DNA of 64,000 bases, taken from positions 310,001 to 374,000 of the forward strand of contig NZ_SOCP01000005.1 in NCBI RefSeq assembly GCF_004364325.1, given 5' to 3'. Of the stretch, positions 25,511 through 35,055 are shown piece after piece. Made by a program: the position numbers and the translations under genes. Position 1 is the stretch's first letter; each line of letters starts with the position of its first letter. The stretch is from Actinophytocola oryzae (lineage in GTDB: Bacteria > Actinomycetota > Actinomycetes > Mycobacteriales > Pseudonocardiaceae). The notes beneath the pieces were generated by a model. It worked only from the letters and a program-made list of their open reading frames with translations, ran no database searches and was not told the DNA's origin.

Positions 25511-26890
25511 ATGCCCTACGCACTCGGGATCGACCTCGGCACCGCGCGCACCGTCGCCGCGGTCAGCCGCAATCGTCGCGACAGCTGGGGCGAGCCCGAG
25601 GTCGTGCCCCTGGATGTGGCGTCTGACCTGCCCGGAGTCGCCTCGGTGCTGTATCTGACCGACGACGACGCCGTCGAGGTCGGCGACGCAGCCGAACGCA
25701 GCGGCGCCGGTGCCCCGGACCGAGTGGCGCGGGACTTCCTCGACAGGATCGGCGACGAGGTACCGCTGGCGCTCGGCGACCGGCAGTACCCGGCGGAGAC
25801 CCTCGCGGCCGCGCTCGTGGCATGGGTCGTCGATCGCGTAGAGGAACAAGAGGGCAGTCCCGCCAGCCAACTGGTGGTCACCCACCCGGTGGGTTGGGGG
25901 GTGTACCGCCGGTCCGTCCTCCAGTCCGCGCTCAGGGACCTCAACCTGCCCGAGCTGACCCTGCTCCCCCGTGCCGTCGCCGCGGCGGAGGTCCACGCCT
26001 CGACCGAGCGGCTCGAGGTCGGCCAGGAGATCGCCGTCTACTCCCTCGGCGCGAGCAGGTTCGAGACCGGCGTGCTGCGGCGCGGCTCGTTCGGGTTCGA
26101 GCTGCTGGCACACGCCGACAGCGCGGAGGTGTTGGGCGGCACGCTGTTCGACGACCTCGTCGCCGAGCACGCCGCCGCCGACCTCGGCGAGCTGCCCGAC
26201 GGCCCGGACAGCCTCGCCGAGCTGCGGGCCGCGTGCGTGGATGCCAAGGAGCGGCTCTCGACGGCCGTCGCCGTGACGATCCCCACGCCACCCGGGTCGA
26301 AGAAGGCCACGATCCTGTTGAACCGCAGCGACTTCGACGGTCTGATCCGCCCGGTCGTCGAGCACACGGTCGGGATACTGCAGCGGGCGATCCAGGCGTC
26401 GGGCACCGAGGCGGACGCGTTGCGCGCGGTCGTCCTGGTCGGCGGCTGCGCACACGTCCCCCTCATCGCCGAGCTGGTCACGGCGGCCGTGCGGGTGCGG
26501 GTGGCCGCGGCGGAGGACCCGACCACGGCCATCGCCCGAGGCGCGGCACTCGCGGGCGGCCGGGTGGCGAAGCCGACCGTGCGGGCCGAGCCGCTGCCCA
26601 TGACCTCGACGGTCACGCCCTCGGAGACCCTCACCGCGCACACGGACCTGATGCGGTTCGACGAGATGGGGCCCGACCTCGCCGACATCGGCCCCCCACC
26701 GCCTCGGCCACCGGTCGAGATCGCGCCACTCGACCCGCCCGCCCGTGGTCTCGCCCGGCTGACCCGCCGGTCCCGCAGCGGCGCCGAGGTGGACGAGCTG
26801 GACCGCGACGAACGGTCGTGGGACGTCGACGACGTCGACGAGCCGCCACGCAGACGACGCCGAGCCCCCGACAGCGAGGACGACGAGTGA
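25511..26890 (+). CDS. Hsp70-family (DnaK-like) actin-fold ATPase
   Basis: A 459-residue Hsp70-like protein that keeps only the nucleotide-binding domain. Phosphate 1 is GIDLGTARTVAA at residues 6-17; the mid-domain VTHPVGWGVYRR and the adenosine-motif region VVLVGGCAHVPLIAEL are also seen. The peptide-binding domain of DnaK is absent; instead there is a charged, disordered tail (DELDRDERSWDVDDVDEPP). It is divergent from the IniB-like gene and overlaps the start of the LuxR gene (GTGA), so it is coupled to that regulator. I infer a stress-signalling ATPase rather than a general chaperone. Confidence 0.85.
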   Translation: MPYALGIDLGTARTVAAVSRNRRDSWGEPEVVPLDVASDLPGVASVLYLTDDDAVEVGDAAERSGAGAPDRVARDFLDRIGDEVPLALGDRQYPAETLAAALVAWVVDRVEEQEGSPASQLVVTHPVGWGVYRRSVLQSALRDLNLPELTLLPRAVAAAEVHASTERLEVGQEIAVYSLGASRFETGVLRRGSFGFELLAHADSAEVLGGTLFDDLVAEHAAADLGELPDGPDSLAELRAACVDAKERLSTAVAVTIPTPPGSKKATILLNRSDFDGLIRPVVEHTVGILQRAIQASGTEADALRAVVLVGGCAHVPLIAELVTAAVRVRVAAAEDPTTAIARGAALAGGRVAKPTVRAEPLPMTSTVTPSETLTAHTDLMRFDEMGPDLADIGPPPPRPPVEIAPLDPPARGLARLTRRSRSGAEVDELDRDERSWDVDDVDEPPRRRRRAPDSEDDE

Positions 26891-29313
26891 GGCCGATCCT
26901 GGACGACGCGTCAGCGCGACACCTCGACGCGTTGGCCGCCGACCCCCGCGCGCACGTGGCAGTCGTCGCGCCGGGCGGGTACGGGAAGACCACGCTGCTG
27001 CACCACATCGGCGCGACGATCGGCGCGACCGGCACCCCCGTCCACACGCGGGCCGACGACGCGGCCGACGGCGTGCTGCTCGTCGACGACGCGCACCTGC
27101 TCGACGACGCCGACCTCGTGCGGCTGCGTGAGCTCGCGGCCAGGGTCAGGGTGGTGGTCACGGCCCGGCCGTGGCCGCGCTCCGCGGCGCTGGCCGAGCT
27201 GCTGGAGCTGGCGCCGGAGCAGGTGCTGCCCGTGCCGTTCGACAAGGCGCAGGTGAAGGCATACCTGCCGCCGGGCCGGCGCACGGACGCGCTCGCGGAG
27301 TTCGTGCACGGCGAGACCGGCGGGGTGCCCGCGTTCGTGGACCGGCTGGTCCGCGCGCTGCCCGACACCAGGCCCGAGGTGCCGGTGGCCGCGCTCGCCG
27401 AGTTCCGCGCCGAGTTCGGCCGGCTCGACGACAGCGTGCTGACGTTCGTGCTCGCCGCGGACGCGGGCATCGGCCTGCACCTCGAGCTGCTGGTCGAACT
27501 GCTCGGCAAGGACGCCGCGGCGGTGAGTGACATCGTGGCGGCGGCCCGCGCGACCGGGCTCGTCGGCACCGCGGGTGCCCTGCTGCCGATCGCGCGGCGG
27601 GCGCTTCGCGCGATCGTGCCGGTGGAGAGGCGCGCGTGGATGCGGCAGCGGCTCGCCGAGCTGCAGCTGGCGCGGGGCGGTCAGGTATTGGCGCTGGTCC
27701 GGCCGCTGCTCGGCACCGGCATCGGCGGAGCCGCCGCGGCGACCGCGTTCGAGGCCGCTGCCGCCGAGGCGCTCCCGGTCGACCCGGCGCTGGCGGCGAG
27801 GCTGTACGAGGCGGCGGTGACCGCTGGCAGGCCCCCACTGCAGGTCGGGGCGCGGCGGGCGGAGGCGCTGGCGCTGACCGGTGACCTCGACGGCGCCCTG
27901 CGGCTGGCCGACGAGGTGATCACGACAGAGGCGGCGACCGGGCGGCGGCACGCGGCCGGGGTGGCCGCGGCGGCACTCGCGCACCGGGGTCAGCTGCTGC
28001 GCAGCGCGCAGCTGTACCGCTGGTCGGGCACCGAGGAGGGCAAGCAGCTCGCCACGCTGGGGCTGCTCGGCATCGGCGACCTGGCCGACGCGCGGGAGCT
28101 GCGGGCGACGGTGTCCGCCGACGGGCCGCCGACGTCGCTGTCCAGTGCGATCGCGCTGATGGCAGGCGGCTTGCACGAGTCGGTGACGGGCACGCCGACG
28201 ACCGCGTTGTCGATGATGGTGCGTGCGGCCGGGTTGCTGGAGCCGGTCGGGCGCGGCGTGCTGCTGCCGGACAGCCCCGCGGCGCTCGGCGCGTTGTTGG
28301 CGCTGCACTACGGGGAGCTGACGACCGCGTCCTCGCTGCTGGACCGCGCGGCCGAGGCGAGGACGGGCGGGGCGCCGCTGGTGACCCGCCACCAGCTGCT
28401 GCGGACGTGGATCACGATGGTGCGGGGCAACCTGCCCGCGGCGGCCGAGCAGCTGCGGGCACTGCGCGGCACGCACCTCGAGCCCAGGGACTGGCTGTTC
28501 GCCGTGGCCGTCGAGCTGGGTGTGGCCAGGCGCGCCGGGGACACGAACACGCTGGGGCGCGCGTGGGTGCAGGCGGGTGAGGCGTTGCTGCGCCACCCGA
28601 TGGACCTGTTCACGATCCTGCCGCTGGGCGAGCTGACCGTGGCCGCGGCGAGACTGCGGGACGAGTCCCGGCTGTCCGCGCACCTCTCGCAGGCCAGGAC
28701 ACTGCTGACCGGCCTCGGTGATCCGCCGCTGTGGGCGACGCCGCTGTGGTGGGGCGGCCTGCAGGCCGCAGTGCTCGCCGACCAGCGGGAGGACGCCGAG
28801 GCGCAGGTAGAGGCCATGGACCGGGCGGCGGCGAAGGACGAGCAGTTCGGCATCCTGGCGAACGCGGGCAGGTGCTGGGCGGAGCTGATGGCGGGCAAGG
28901 TCGACGCGGACGCCGTCGAGGACGCCGCCCGCAACCTGCACGCGGCCGGCTTCACGTGGGACGGGGCACGGCTCGCGGGCCGGGCGGCGACGAGGACGGC
29001 GGACCGCAAGGCCATGGTCCGGCTGCTGGACTGCGCGAGGCTCCTGCAGGGCAAGCCGGTGGCGGCGCGGCGGGTGCCCGACCTCCCGGACGAGAAGGCG
29101 TCGGTGTCCTCCGTCGCGCTGTCGGACCGGGAGCTGCAGGTGGCGGAGCTGGTGGTGTCGGGCCTGACGTACAAGGACGTCGGGGACCGCCTGTTCATCT
29201 CGGCGAAGACGGTCGAGCACCACGTGGCGCGGATGCGGCAGCGGTTGGGGGCGTCCAGCCGCAGTGAGCTGCTGTCCCAACTGCGGTCGCTGGTGGGCAG
29301 TACCCGGGACTGA
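26887..29313 (+). CDS. LuxR-family ATPase regulator (IniR/MalT-like)
   Basis: An 808-residue large LuxR-type regulator. The Walker A motif is APGGYGKTT at residues 28-36, Walker B is GVLLVDDAHLLDD, a TPR-like helical middle follows, and the C-terminal HTH is LSDRELQVAELVVSGLTYKD ... ISAKTVEHHVARMRQRL. It resembles MalT/LAL-type activators. In mycobacteria an ATP-binding LuxR-like regulator (IniR) is encoded beside iniBAC, so this protein is a good candidate activator of the divergent operon. The GTG start overlaps the Hsp70-like stop by four bases. The ligand is unknown. Confidence 0.88.
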   Translation: MRPILDDASARHLDALAADPRAHVAVVAPGGYGKTTLLHHIGATIGATGTPVHTRADDAADGVLLVDDAHLLDDADLVRLRELAARVRVVVTARPWPRSAALAELLELAPEQVLPVPFDKAQVKAYLPPGRRTDALAEFVHGETGGVPAFVDRLVRALPDTRPEVPVAALAEFRAEFGRLDDSVLTFVLAADAGIGLHLELLVELLGKDAAAVSDIVAAARATGLVGTAGALLPIARRALRAIVPVERRAWMRQRLAELQLARGGQVLALVRPLLGTGIGGAAAATAFEAAAAEALPVDPALAARLYEAAVTAGRPPLQVGARRAEALALTGDLDGALRLADEVITTEAATGRRHAAGVAAAALAHRGQLLRSAQLYRWSGTEEGKQLATLGLLGIGDLADARELRATVSADGPPTSLSSAIALMAGGLHESVTGTPTTALSMMVRAAGLLEPVGRGVLLPDSPAALGALLALHYGELTTASSLLDRAAEARTGGAPLVTRHQLLRTWITMVRGNLPAAAEQLRALRGTHLEPRDWLFAVAVELGVARRAGDTNTLGRAWVQAGEALLRHPMDLFTILPLGELTVAAARLRDESRLSAHLSQARTLLTGLGDPPLWATPLWWGGLQAAVLADQREDAEAQVEAMDRAAAKDEQFGILANAGRCWAELMAGKVDADAVEDAARNLHAAGFTWDGARLAGRAATRTADRKAMVRLLDCARLLQGKPVAARRVPDLPDEKASVSSVALSDRELQVAELVVSGLTYKDVGDRLFISAKTVEHHVARMRQRLGASSRSELLSQLRSLVGSTRD

Positions 29314-29398
29314 TCAGCGATTTTTCACCCGGCTGGCCCAATGTTCAGCTCATATAATTCCGGCTGTTGACCGTCTGCCAACTGCCCGGAGGCTGGGG

Positions 29399-30796
29399 AT
29401 GCCGTCCGTCCTGATCGTGGGCGCCGGCTTCGGCGGCATCGCCGCGGCCGTGGAGCTGCGACGGGCAGGCCTGACGGACGTGACGGTCCTGGAGCGGAGC
29501 AGCACGCTGGGCGGGGTGTGGCGGGACAACACGTACCCCGGCGCGGGCTGCGACATCCCGTCGCCGTACTACTCGTTCTCGTTCGAGCCGAACGACGCCT
29601 GGCCGCTGAGGTTCTCCCTGGGCCCGGAGATCATGACGTACCTGGCGAGGACAGCGAAGAAGTACGGCGTGGCCCCGCGGTACGGGGTGACGGTAACGGG
29701 TGCGGAGTTCCGCGCGGGCCAGTGGCACGTCTCGACGTCGCAGGGGTCGCACGTGGCGGACGTCCTGGTCCCGGCCGTAGGCCAGCTGTCAGAGCCTCAT
29801 TTGCCGACCCTCCCGGGCACGTTCGAAGGCCCGGCCTTCCACTCGGCCCGCTGGGACCACTCGGTGCCGCTGACCGGTCGCCGGGTCGCGGTGATCGGCA
29901 CCGGGGCGTCGGCCGCGCAGTTCGTACCACACGTGGTGAGACAGGCAGCAGAGGTGACGGTTTTCCAACGCTCGGCGCCGTACGTGCTGCCGAAACCGGA
30001 CGTCGAGTACCGCCGGTGGCAGCACCACATGTTCCCGCTGGAACGAGCGTTGTTCTGGGGCGTTGGAGAGGTAGCGGCGCTGGGCATCCAGGGAAACCGA
30101 CCGGTGGCCAAGGCGGTGGCCGCGCTGGCCCGCCACCACCTGCGCAGACAGGTAGCGGACCCGAGACTGCGTAGAGCGTTGACCCCGGACTACCCCATCG
30201 GCTGCAAACGCGTCCTCTTCGCCAACGACTACTACCCAGCGCTGACGCAGGCGCATGTCCGCCTGTCCACAGACGGCATAGCGACACTGACCCCGAAAGG
30301 CGTCCGAACCAGGGCAGGCACCGAACACGAAGCGGACGTCCTGATCTACGGCACAGGCTTCAGAACCACGGACTTCCTGTCCACACTGACGGTCCGAGGC
30401 CGCGAGGCCGACCTGTCGCAAACATGGTCCGACGGGGCGACGGCGTACCTGGGCATGACGGTCCCCGGCTTCCCGAACATGTTCCTGATGTACGGCCCGA
30501 ACACGAACCTCGGCTCCGGCTCGATCGTGTACATGCTGGAACGCCAGGCACGCTACCTCCGCCAGGCGGTGGCCCTGTTGGCCGAGGGAAAGTCCACACT
30601 GGACGTACGCCCCGAGATGGCGACCGCCTTCGACCGAGAGATGCGCCAGCGGCTGGCAGACTCGGCATGGGCGGGCTGCAGGAGCTGGTACCGCACCGAG
30701 TCCGGCAGGGTGACGAACAACTGGCCGGGCATGGTCTCGGAGTACGACCGCCGCACCAGGACCCTGTCCCCGTCCGACTACGTGGTGACCTCGTGA
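29399..30796 (+). CDS. Flavin-containing monooxygenase / Baeyer-Villiger-type (second copy)
   Basis: A 465-residue paralogue of the enzyme at 17.6-19.0 kb, sharing GGVWRDNTYPGAGCDIPSPY, the BVMO-like FHSARWDHSVPLTGRR and the second Rossmann motif VAVIGTGASAAQFVP. The first dinucleotide fold is GAGFGGIA at residues 8-15. The ATG lies 86 bp past the LuxR gene and follows a CGGAGG site. The downstream TetR gene begins inside its stop codon (GTGA), so both are made from one mRNA; this is a different regulatory layout from the first copy. The substrate is unknown. Confidence 0.9.
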   Translation: MPSVLIVGAGFGGIAAAVELRRAGLTDVTVLERSSTLGGVWRDNTYPGAGCDIPSPYYSFSFEPNDAWPLRFSLGPEIMTYLARTAKKYGVAPRYGVTVTGAEFRAGQWHVSTSQGSHVADVLVPAVGQLSEPHLPTLPGTFEGPAFHSARWDHSVPLTGRRVAVIGTGASAAQFVPHVVRQAAEVTVFQRSAPYVLPKPDVEYRRWQHHMFPLERALFWGVGEVAALGIQGNRPVAKAVAALARHHLRRQVADPRLRRALTPDYPIGCKRVLFANDYYPALTQAHVRLSTDGIATLTPKGVRTRAGTEHEADVLIYGTGFRTTDFLSTLTVRGREADLSQTWSDGATAYLGMTVPGFPNMFLMYGPNTNLGSGSIVYMLERQARYLRQAVALLAEGKSTLDVRPEMATAFDREMRQRLADSAWAGCRSWYRTESGRVTNNWPGMVSEYDRRTRTLSPSDYVVTS

Positions 30797-31389
30797 CCGC
30801 CGCCCCGCGCCGCCGCCGTCTGGAACCGGACGAGCGCAGGGAACAGATCCTGGCCTGCGCGATCCAGCTCTTCGGCGAACACGGCTACGCCACGGTGTCG
30901 ACCACGGAGCTGGCAAGGCAGGCAGGCGTGGCACGAGGCCTGATCAACCACTACTTCGGCACCAAGCGGGACCTGTACCTGGAGGTGGTCCGCCGCCTGG
31001 TGACGATCCCGAGGTTCGCCGTGGACCAGCTCCCGGTGGGCCCGCTGGAGGTCCGCGTCGACGCGGCGGTCGACTGGTTCCTGGACGGCGTCTCCCGCAA
31101 CAGCAAGGCATGGCTGGCCGCAACCGGCGGCTGGGACCCGGACGTGGAACACATCCTGGCAGCGGCGGACGAGACAGCGGCGGACCGGGTCCTGGCGGCG
31201 ACCGGCCTGTCCGCGGAACGCGTGGAGCTACGAGCCATGGTCCGCTCGTACGGCGGCATGGTGAAGTCGGCGTGCCGCGAGTGGCTGGTCCGCAAGGAAC
31301 TGAGCCGCGCACAGGTAAAGCTCCTACTGAGCACCACCCTGCTGACCCTGATCCGAGAAGCGGCCCCCCGACTCGGCCCACTCCCGTAG
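30793..31389 (+). CDS. TetR-family regulator coupled to monooxygenase
   Basis: A 198-residue TetR protein. The HTH is at about residues 15-60 (REQILACAIQLFGEHGYATV ... ELARQAGVARGLINHYFGTK) and the C-terminal domain is helical. The GTG overlaps the stop of the monooxygenase gene, so it is probably translated by coupling. Unlike the TetR at 19.1 kb it is not divergent, hence an autoregulated operon is the simplest model. It is immediately followed by IS110 transposase debris. Confidence 0.88.
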   Translation: MTAAPRRRRLEPDERREQILACAIQLFGEHGYATVSTTELARQAGVARGLINHYFGTKRDLYLEVVRRLVTIPRFAVDQLPVGPLEVRVDAAVDWFLDGVSRNSKAWLAATGGWDPDVEHILAAADETAADRVLAATGLSAERVELRAMVRSYGGMVKSACREWLVRKELSRAQVKLLLSTTLLTLIREAAPRLGPLP

Positions 31390-31391
31390 CG

Positions 31392-32495
31392 GCATGCTGG
31401 TGGCCGATCAATCCGCCACGACCGGCCCGCTGCCGACGGCGGCGGCCGGCGCGACCGGTCACCAGGGGGTTACGCAGCAACGACGACCACGTGGCCTACC
31501 CGCCCGGCCTGCCCATGCGCCGTACCGCGACCCCCACCCAGGCCACGCGAAGACCAACGCGAGAGACGCGTTCACCATGGCCGACGGCCCGCTAGCTACT
31601 CCACACCGTGCGCCCGGTCGACGTCGCCGACGACACCCCGGCCGAGCGGGACGGCAGGTCGGCTTCGACGACAACCCGCCCGGCGAGGCCACTCGGATCG
31701 CCATCCACGTCCGCAGCCTGCTCCCGGCACCCACCCCGCCCCCCAACGCCCGATCGGCCCCAAGATCAGCCACCCGGCGGCATCGGAGATCCTGTCCCGC
31801 TATGGCAGCTCCACCGACATCGCCACCGACACCGCCAAAGCCGCAGCCAGATCGCGCCGACGAGCCTGCCGAGGACACCACACACTGGTCTCGATCGCCA
31901 CCGCGCATGCGCCCCACACGGGCGACAAACTCGTCACCGCGATACTGGCCGCACTCGCCGAACAGACCGTGATCGCCCCCGAGACCGCGGCAGCGGACAC
32001 CGTGCTGCCTCGACTCGCGGACAACCTGAAGACCGTTCTCCAGCAAGGCAAACAGGGCGCAACCGAGGTCAAGGGATACTCGCCAAGCACCCTCTTCCCA
32101 GGGTCCCAATCTCGACGCCACGCACCGGGATCAGGACCGCAGCCCCCATCCCGCCCGAGATCGGTGACGCCTCGACGTTCGAGTCCAGCGGCCACCTGGG
32201 CCGCGTAAGCCGGCATCGCTCCGGTCACGCGCAGTTCCGGGACCTCGACCAAGGGCGAGCACCCCGTCCGCACTGGCAACCGAAACTCAGCCGAGCGTTT
32301 CCCTGGCCAAGCTCGCCGCCCTGTCCGACCCCCACCGGCATGGCCGCCTCGACCACAAGCACGCCGAAGGAAGAAGTACAACGCTGCCCTGAGCCGCCCG
32401 GCCCGACGCCGCTGCGACGTCCTGTTTCACCATGCTCCGCAGCAAGACCCGCTACCGGCACTCCGAGGCTGCCCCGACCACAGCTGTGGCTTGAC
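31392..32495 (+). pseudogene. IS110-family transposase remnant
   Basis: Pieces of an IS110-type transposase can be followed through all three forward frames: a start-like LVADQSATTGPLP, then HPGHAKTNARDAFTMAD, GFDDNPPGEATRI, IGPKISHPAASEILSRYG, ALAEQTVIAPETAAADTVLP, EIGDASTFESSGHLGR and an end-like RRCDVLF. The order matches the family, but at least five frameshifts and several deletions prevent any product. No clear terminal repeats were found, which is usual for IS110. The insertion sits directly after a TetR gene and before a GNAT gene. Confidence 0.75.
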
Positions 32496-32638
32496 AACCG
32501 CACAGAGACACCCCCGGGGCGGAAATCGTTGCCCTAGCAACCATCCGCGAGACGACAAGTGCCCAACGCCGGTTCCGAACAGCTGTCACGACCATGAGAA
32601 GCCACATGCTCACCCATCTGGCGAACCAGCTGCGCGCA

Positions 32639-32755
32639 ACCCGGGAACCCAGCTCCAGCCTCAGGAACCCAGACCCAGCTCCAGACTCAGCCTCAGCCCC
32701 AGGCCCAGCTCCACGCCCACGCCCAGCTCCAGCGCCCAAGCCCAACTTCGCCGAC
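32639..32755. repeat. CCCAGCTCCA-type degenerate repeats
   Basis: A C-rich, purine-poor stretch repeats CCCAGCTCCA- and CTCAGCCTC-like blocks. It could encode a short Pro/Ala-rich peptide read into the GNAT start, but there is no ribosome site. It may be expansion debris beside the dead IS110 element. Confidence 0.5.
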
Positions 32756-32814
32756 GCCCCTCCGCCAACGCCAACACTATTGGCCGCCTGGCTGGCTCAG
32801 GAAGCGAAACCTGA

Positions 32815-33348
32815 GTGATGAAGTTGCCCTACCGTGCGAAAGTACCTCCTGTGCTGATCAGACGTGAACATGCAGCAGACGTAGAAGCCATCACCAAGGT
32901 CCACCGCGCGGCTTTCCCCACGGAGATGGAAGCAACCCTGGTCACCGCCCTGAGGGCCTCGACAGCATGGCTCCCACCCTTGTCCCTGGTAACCGAGAAG
33001 GACGGCGAGGTGGTCGGCCACGTGGTCTGCACCCGAGCACACATCGCGAACAAGCCCACACTGGGCCTCGGCCCGCTGGGTGTACAGCCAGGCAACCAGA
33101 ACCAAGGTGTGGGAACCGCCCTGATGCACGCTGTGCTGGCGGCAGCCGACGCACTGAACGAACCAGTGGTCGTCCTACTGGGCCACACCGACTACTACCC
33201 GAGGTTCGGCTTCCGCCCCGCGAGCACCTACGACATAACACCACCAGACCCTTCCTGGGCAGCCCACTTCCAGGCACGCCCACTGTCCACCTACGACACT
33301 TCGATCAAGGGCGCCTTCGCCTACGCCCCACCCTTCAACGATCTGTGA
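32815..33348 (+). CDS. GNAT-family N-acetyltransferase
   Basis: A 177-residue acetyltransferase of the YhbS-like GNAT group. The acetyl-CoA-binding segment is LGPLGVQPGNQNQGVGTALM (the Q/RxxGxG/A motif as QNQGVG), and the following VVVLLGHTDYYPRFGF is a family hallmark. The start is uncertain: GTG and ATG are adjacent, and a GTG at 32851 would give VLIRREHAADVEAI, where homologues usually start. The substrate, perhaps a small amine or peptide, cannot be read. It stands alone and converges on a serine hydrolase gene. Confidence 0.85.
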   Translation: MMKLPYRAKVPPVLIRREHAADVEAITKVHRAAFPTEMEATLVTALRASTAWLPPLSLVTEKDGEVVGHVVCTRAHIANKPTLGLGPLGVQPGNQNQGVGTALMHAVLAAADALNEPVVVLLGHTDYYPRFGFRPASTYDITPPDPSWAAHFQARPLSTYDTSIKGAFAYAPPFNDL

Positions 33349-33354
33349 CCCGGG

Positions 33355-34428
33355 TCAGCAGAACACCTCACGGAGCGCCCGCGCCACGCTCACCCCCTCG
33401 GGTACCGGCGAGCGCCCTGACAGCTCCTCCTCGATGTCGTACACGTTCATGGCGACCACCAACTGCCGAGAAGCGTCGCCGGAGATGAAGGCGTAGCTCC
33501 CGAACCCCGGGCCGCCACCCGAGTTCGCCCACAGCACCCGATCCGCGCCATCCGCGCAGGGCACCTCCAGACGATCGATCCCCAGCCCCATCGCCACCCC
33601 TTTCACGTCGACGGTCGTCCTGAGCTGCGCCAGCTCGGCCGGTCGTAACAACGTCCCGTCGAACAACGCCCGGTAGAACCTCGCCAGATCATCCAGAGTG
33701 GACACCATCGCCCCGGCGGTCCAGTCATAGGAAGGGCTGAACACCGTCATGTCCGTTCGACCGTCCAGTGCGTACCCGTGGAGGTGTCGACCGTGCAGCT
33801 GAGGATCCACGGTCGGGAACGACGTGTCCGCAAGACGCAAAGGCACCAGGATCCGCCGGTACACCTCCGACACCGCGCTCCGACCGGTCATCTTCTCGAT
33901 GAGCTGACCAGCTACCAGGTAGTTGGTGTTGGAGTATCCGGGCACACGAGCATGCGCCAACGCCCGCGCCACGAGGTCCGCCGGCCGGTACACATACCCT
34001 CGGTCACCGGCCAGGTAGGAAGCCCAGAACTCCTTCTCGGTCGTCGGATCCCAGAGACCGCTCGTGTGGTTGAGCAGCCCGCGCACCGTGATGTCGCCCG
34101 GCACCTCCGGTAACCAGCGCGACACCGGGGCGTCCAGGGCCAACCGCTTCTCCCCGACCAGCTGCAACACCACGGCAGCCGTGAACGCCTTGGTATTGCT
34201 GGCGATCCGGAACCGCTGCCGGACGTCGGCCCGCTCACGGCGCGCCACGTCCGCATAGCCCGCCGCGGCATGGCGCCGTTCGTCACCCGTCCTCGTGTAA
34301 CCGACCGCTCCCGGCGCACCGGCCGCCACCATCGACTCGACTGTGTCGTCGAGTACGTCGCCGACGGCCGGTGCACCAACCCCCGTGGCCAGAACCGCGG
34401 CCGACATCACCCCGACGAGTATCCGCAT
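33355..34428 (-). CDS. Secreted beta-lactamase-family serine hydrolase
   Basis: A 357-residue secreted hydrolase of the class C beta-lactamase/D-alanyl-D-alanine carboxypeptidase/esterase family. A signal peptide (MRILVGVMSAAVLATGVGAP) ends at about residue 23. The SxxK motif is SNTK at 77-80, the YSN motif follows in GYSNTNYLVAGQL, and a Gly-rich third motif is NSGGGPGFGS in place of KTG. Such proteins cleave peptides, esters or beta-lactams; DD-peptidase or esterase activity is most likely. No adjacent regulator is seen. Confidence 0.88.
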   Translation of the reverse strand: MRILVGVMSAAVLATGVGAPAVGDVLDDTVESMVAAGAPGAVGYTRTGDERRHAAAGYADVARRERADVRQRFRIASNTKAFTAAVVLQLVGEKRLALDAPVSRWLPEVPGDITVRGLLNHTSGLWDPTTEKEFWASYLAGDRGYVYRPADLVARALAHARVPGYSNTNYLVAGQLIEKMTGRSAVSEVYRRILVPLRLADTSFPTVDPQLHGRHLHGYALDGRTDMTVFSPSYDWTAGAMVSTLDDLARFYRALFDGTLLRPAELAQLRTTVDVKGVAMGLGIDRLEVPCADGADRVLWANSGGGPGFGSYAFISGDASRQLVVAMNVYDIEEELSGRSPVPEGVSVARALREVFC

Positions 34429-34567
34429 GACTGACTTCTCCCCTGTGTGTGGAATGAACTAGGTCCACTATCGACGTTCGGGGAGTGGGGCAACATGCGG
34501 TAAACCGTAATGTTCAGGTGGGGTAAACCGTACTATCCGAAAGGCCGGGAGACGCCGGAGACTGCGT

Positions 34568-35014
34568 TCACCGAGTGAACTCGCTCGTCCAGTTGGTCTC
34601 CCACGTTTCGCCCTTGTCCGTGGAGAACGCCTGCTCCCAACGCGCGGTCGTCGCAGTGATGTTCGACCACCGGTACCGCACGCGGATCTGCTGCCCCTCC
34701 CACTCCTCGTCGCTGAAGAACTCGCCGACACCGTCCTCGAAATGACCGACGACCGGCGGCAGCATGAGCTTTCCGTCACGGGAGTTCACCCAGTAGATCG
34801 ACCACTCCTGAGTTACTGGGTCGAGCAGCCGTAGCGAAACTCCCCGGAATCCGAACCCGGGCAGATCCACCTCGTCCACGTTGGCGGCACCCTCGAACAG
34901 GTTGTGGCACGTCAGTGTCCCGTCCGAGGTCTCCCATTCGTCGCTCCCGCTGAGTGGCTTCGTCTTCCGCTGCGTGGTCTGCCAGGTGCCGTGAAGCCAG
35001 TCGAAGTTGTTCAT
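34568..35014 (-). CDS. DUF1579-like small protein
   Basis: A 148-residue protein, probably a lipocalin-like beta barrel. It begins with FDWLHGTWQTTQRKTK, the WL.G.W pattern of DUF1579-type and related proteins, and has WSIYWVNSRDGKLMLPP in the middle. There is no signal peptide or membrane helix, so it is cytoplasmic. It is divergent from a WYL regulator, and the palindrome in the 33-bp gap would let that regulator control both genes. The function is unknown; a small hydrophobic ligand is a guess. Confidence 0.65.
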   Translation of the reverse strand: MNNFDWLHGTWQTTQRKTKPLSGSDEWETSDGTLTCHNLFEGAANVDEVDLPGFGFRGVSLRLLDPVTQEWSIYWVNSRDGKLMLPPVVGHFEDGVGEFFSDEEWEGQQIRVRYRWSNITATTARWEQAFSTDKGETWETNWTSEFTR

Positions 35015-35036
35015 GCCGGCAAGCTATTGGCCATCC

Positions 35037-35055
35037 ACTGACATCCAATGTCAGT
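35037..35055. promoter_or_regulatory. Perfect palindrome at start of WYL regulator gene
   Basis: An 8-3-8 inverted repeat (ACTGACAT, CCA, ATGTCAGT) spans the first ATG of the WYL gene and sits in the gap to the divergent DUF1579-like gene. It is likely the autoregulatory operator. Its overlap with the ATG supports translation from the GTG at 35063 instead. Confidence 0.65.

Noticed and set aside
26911..29280. 789-codon minus-strand frame opposite the LuxR gene
   Set aside because: Composition is that of a high-GC antisense shadow (His/Gln/Arg repeats); no domains or ribosome site.
25822..29313. Very long forward reading frame of 1163 codons spanning the Hsp70-like and LuxR genes
   Set aside because: The first 355 codons are an Arg/Gly/Pro-rich shadow of the Hsp70-like gene; only the part from the GTG at 26887 has recognisable domains and codon bias.
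32594..32818. 74-codon Pro/Ala-rich frame ending at the GNAT start
   Set aside because: No ribosome site, low-complexity repeat DNA, next to IS debris; overlap with the GNAT start is likely chance.
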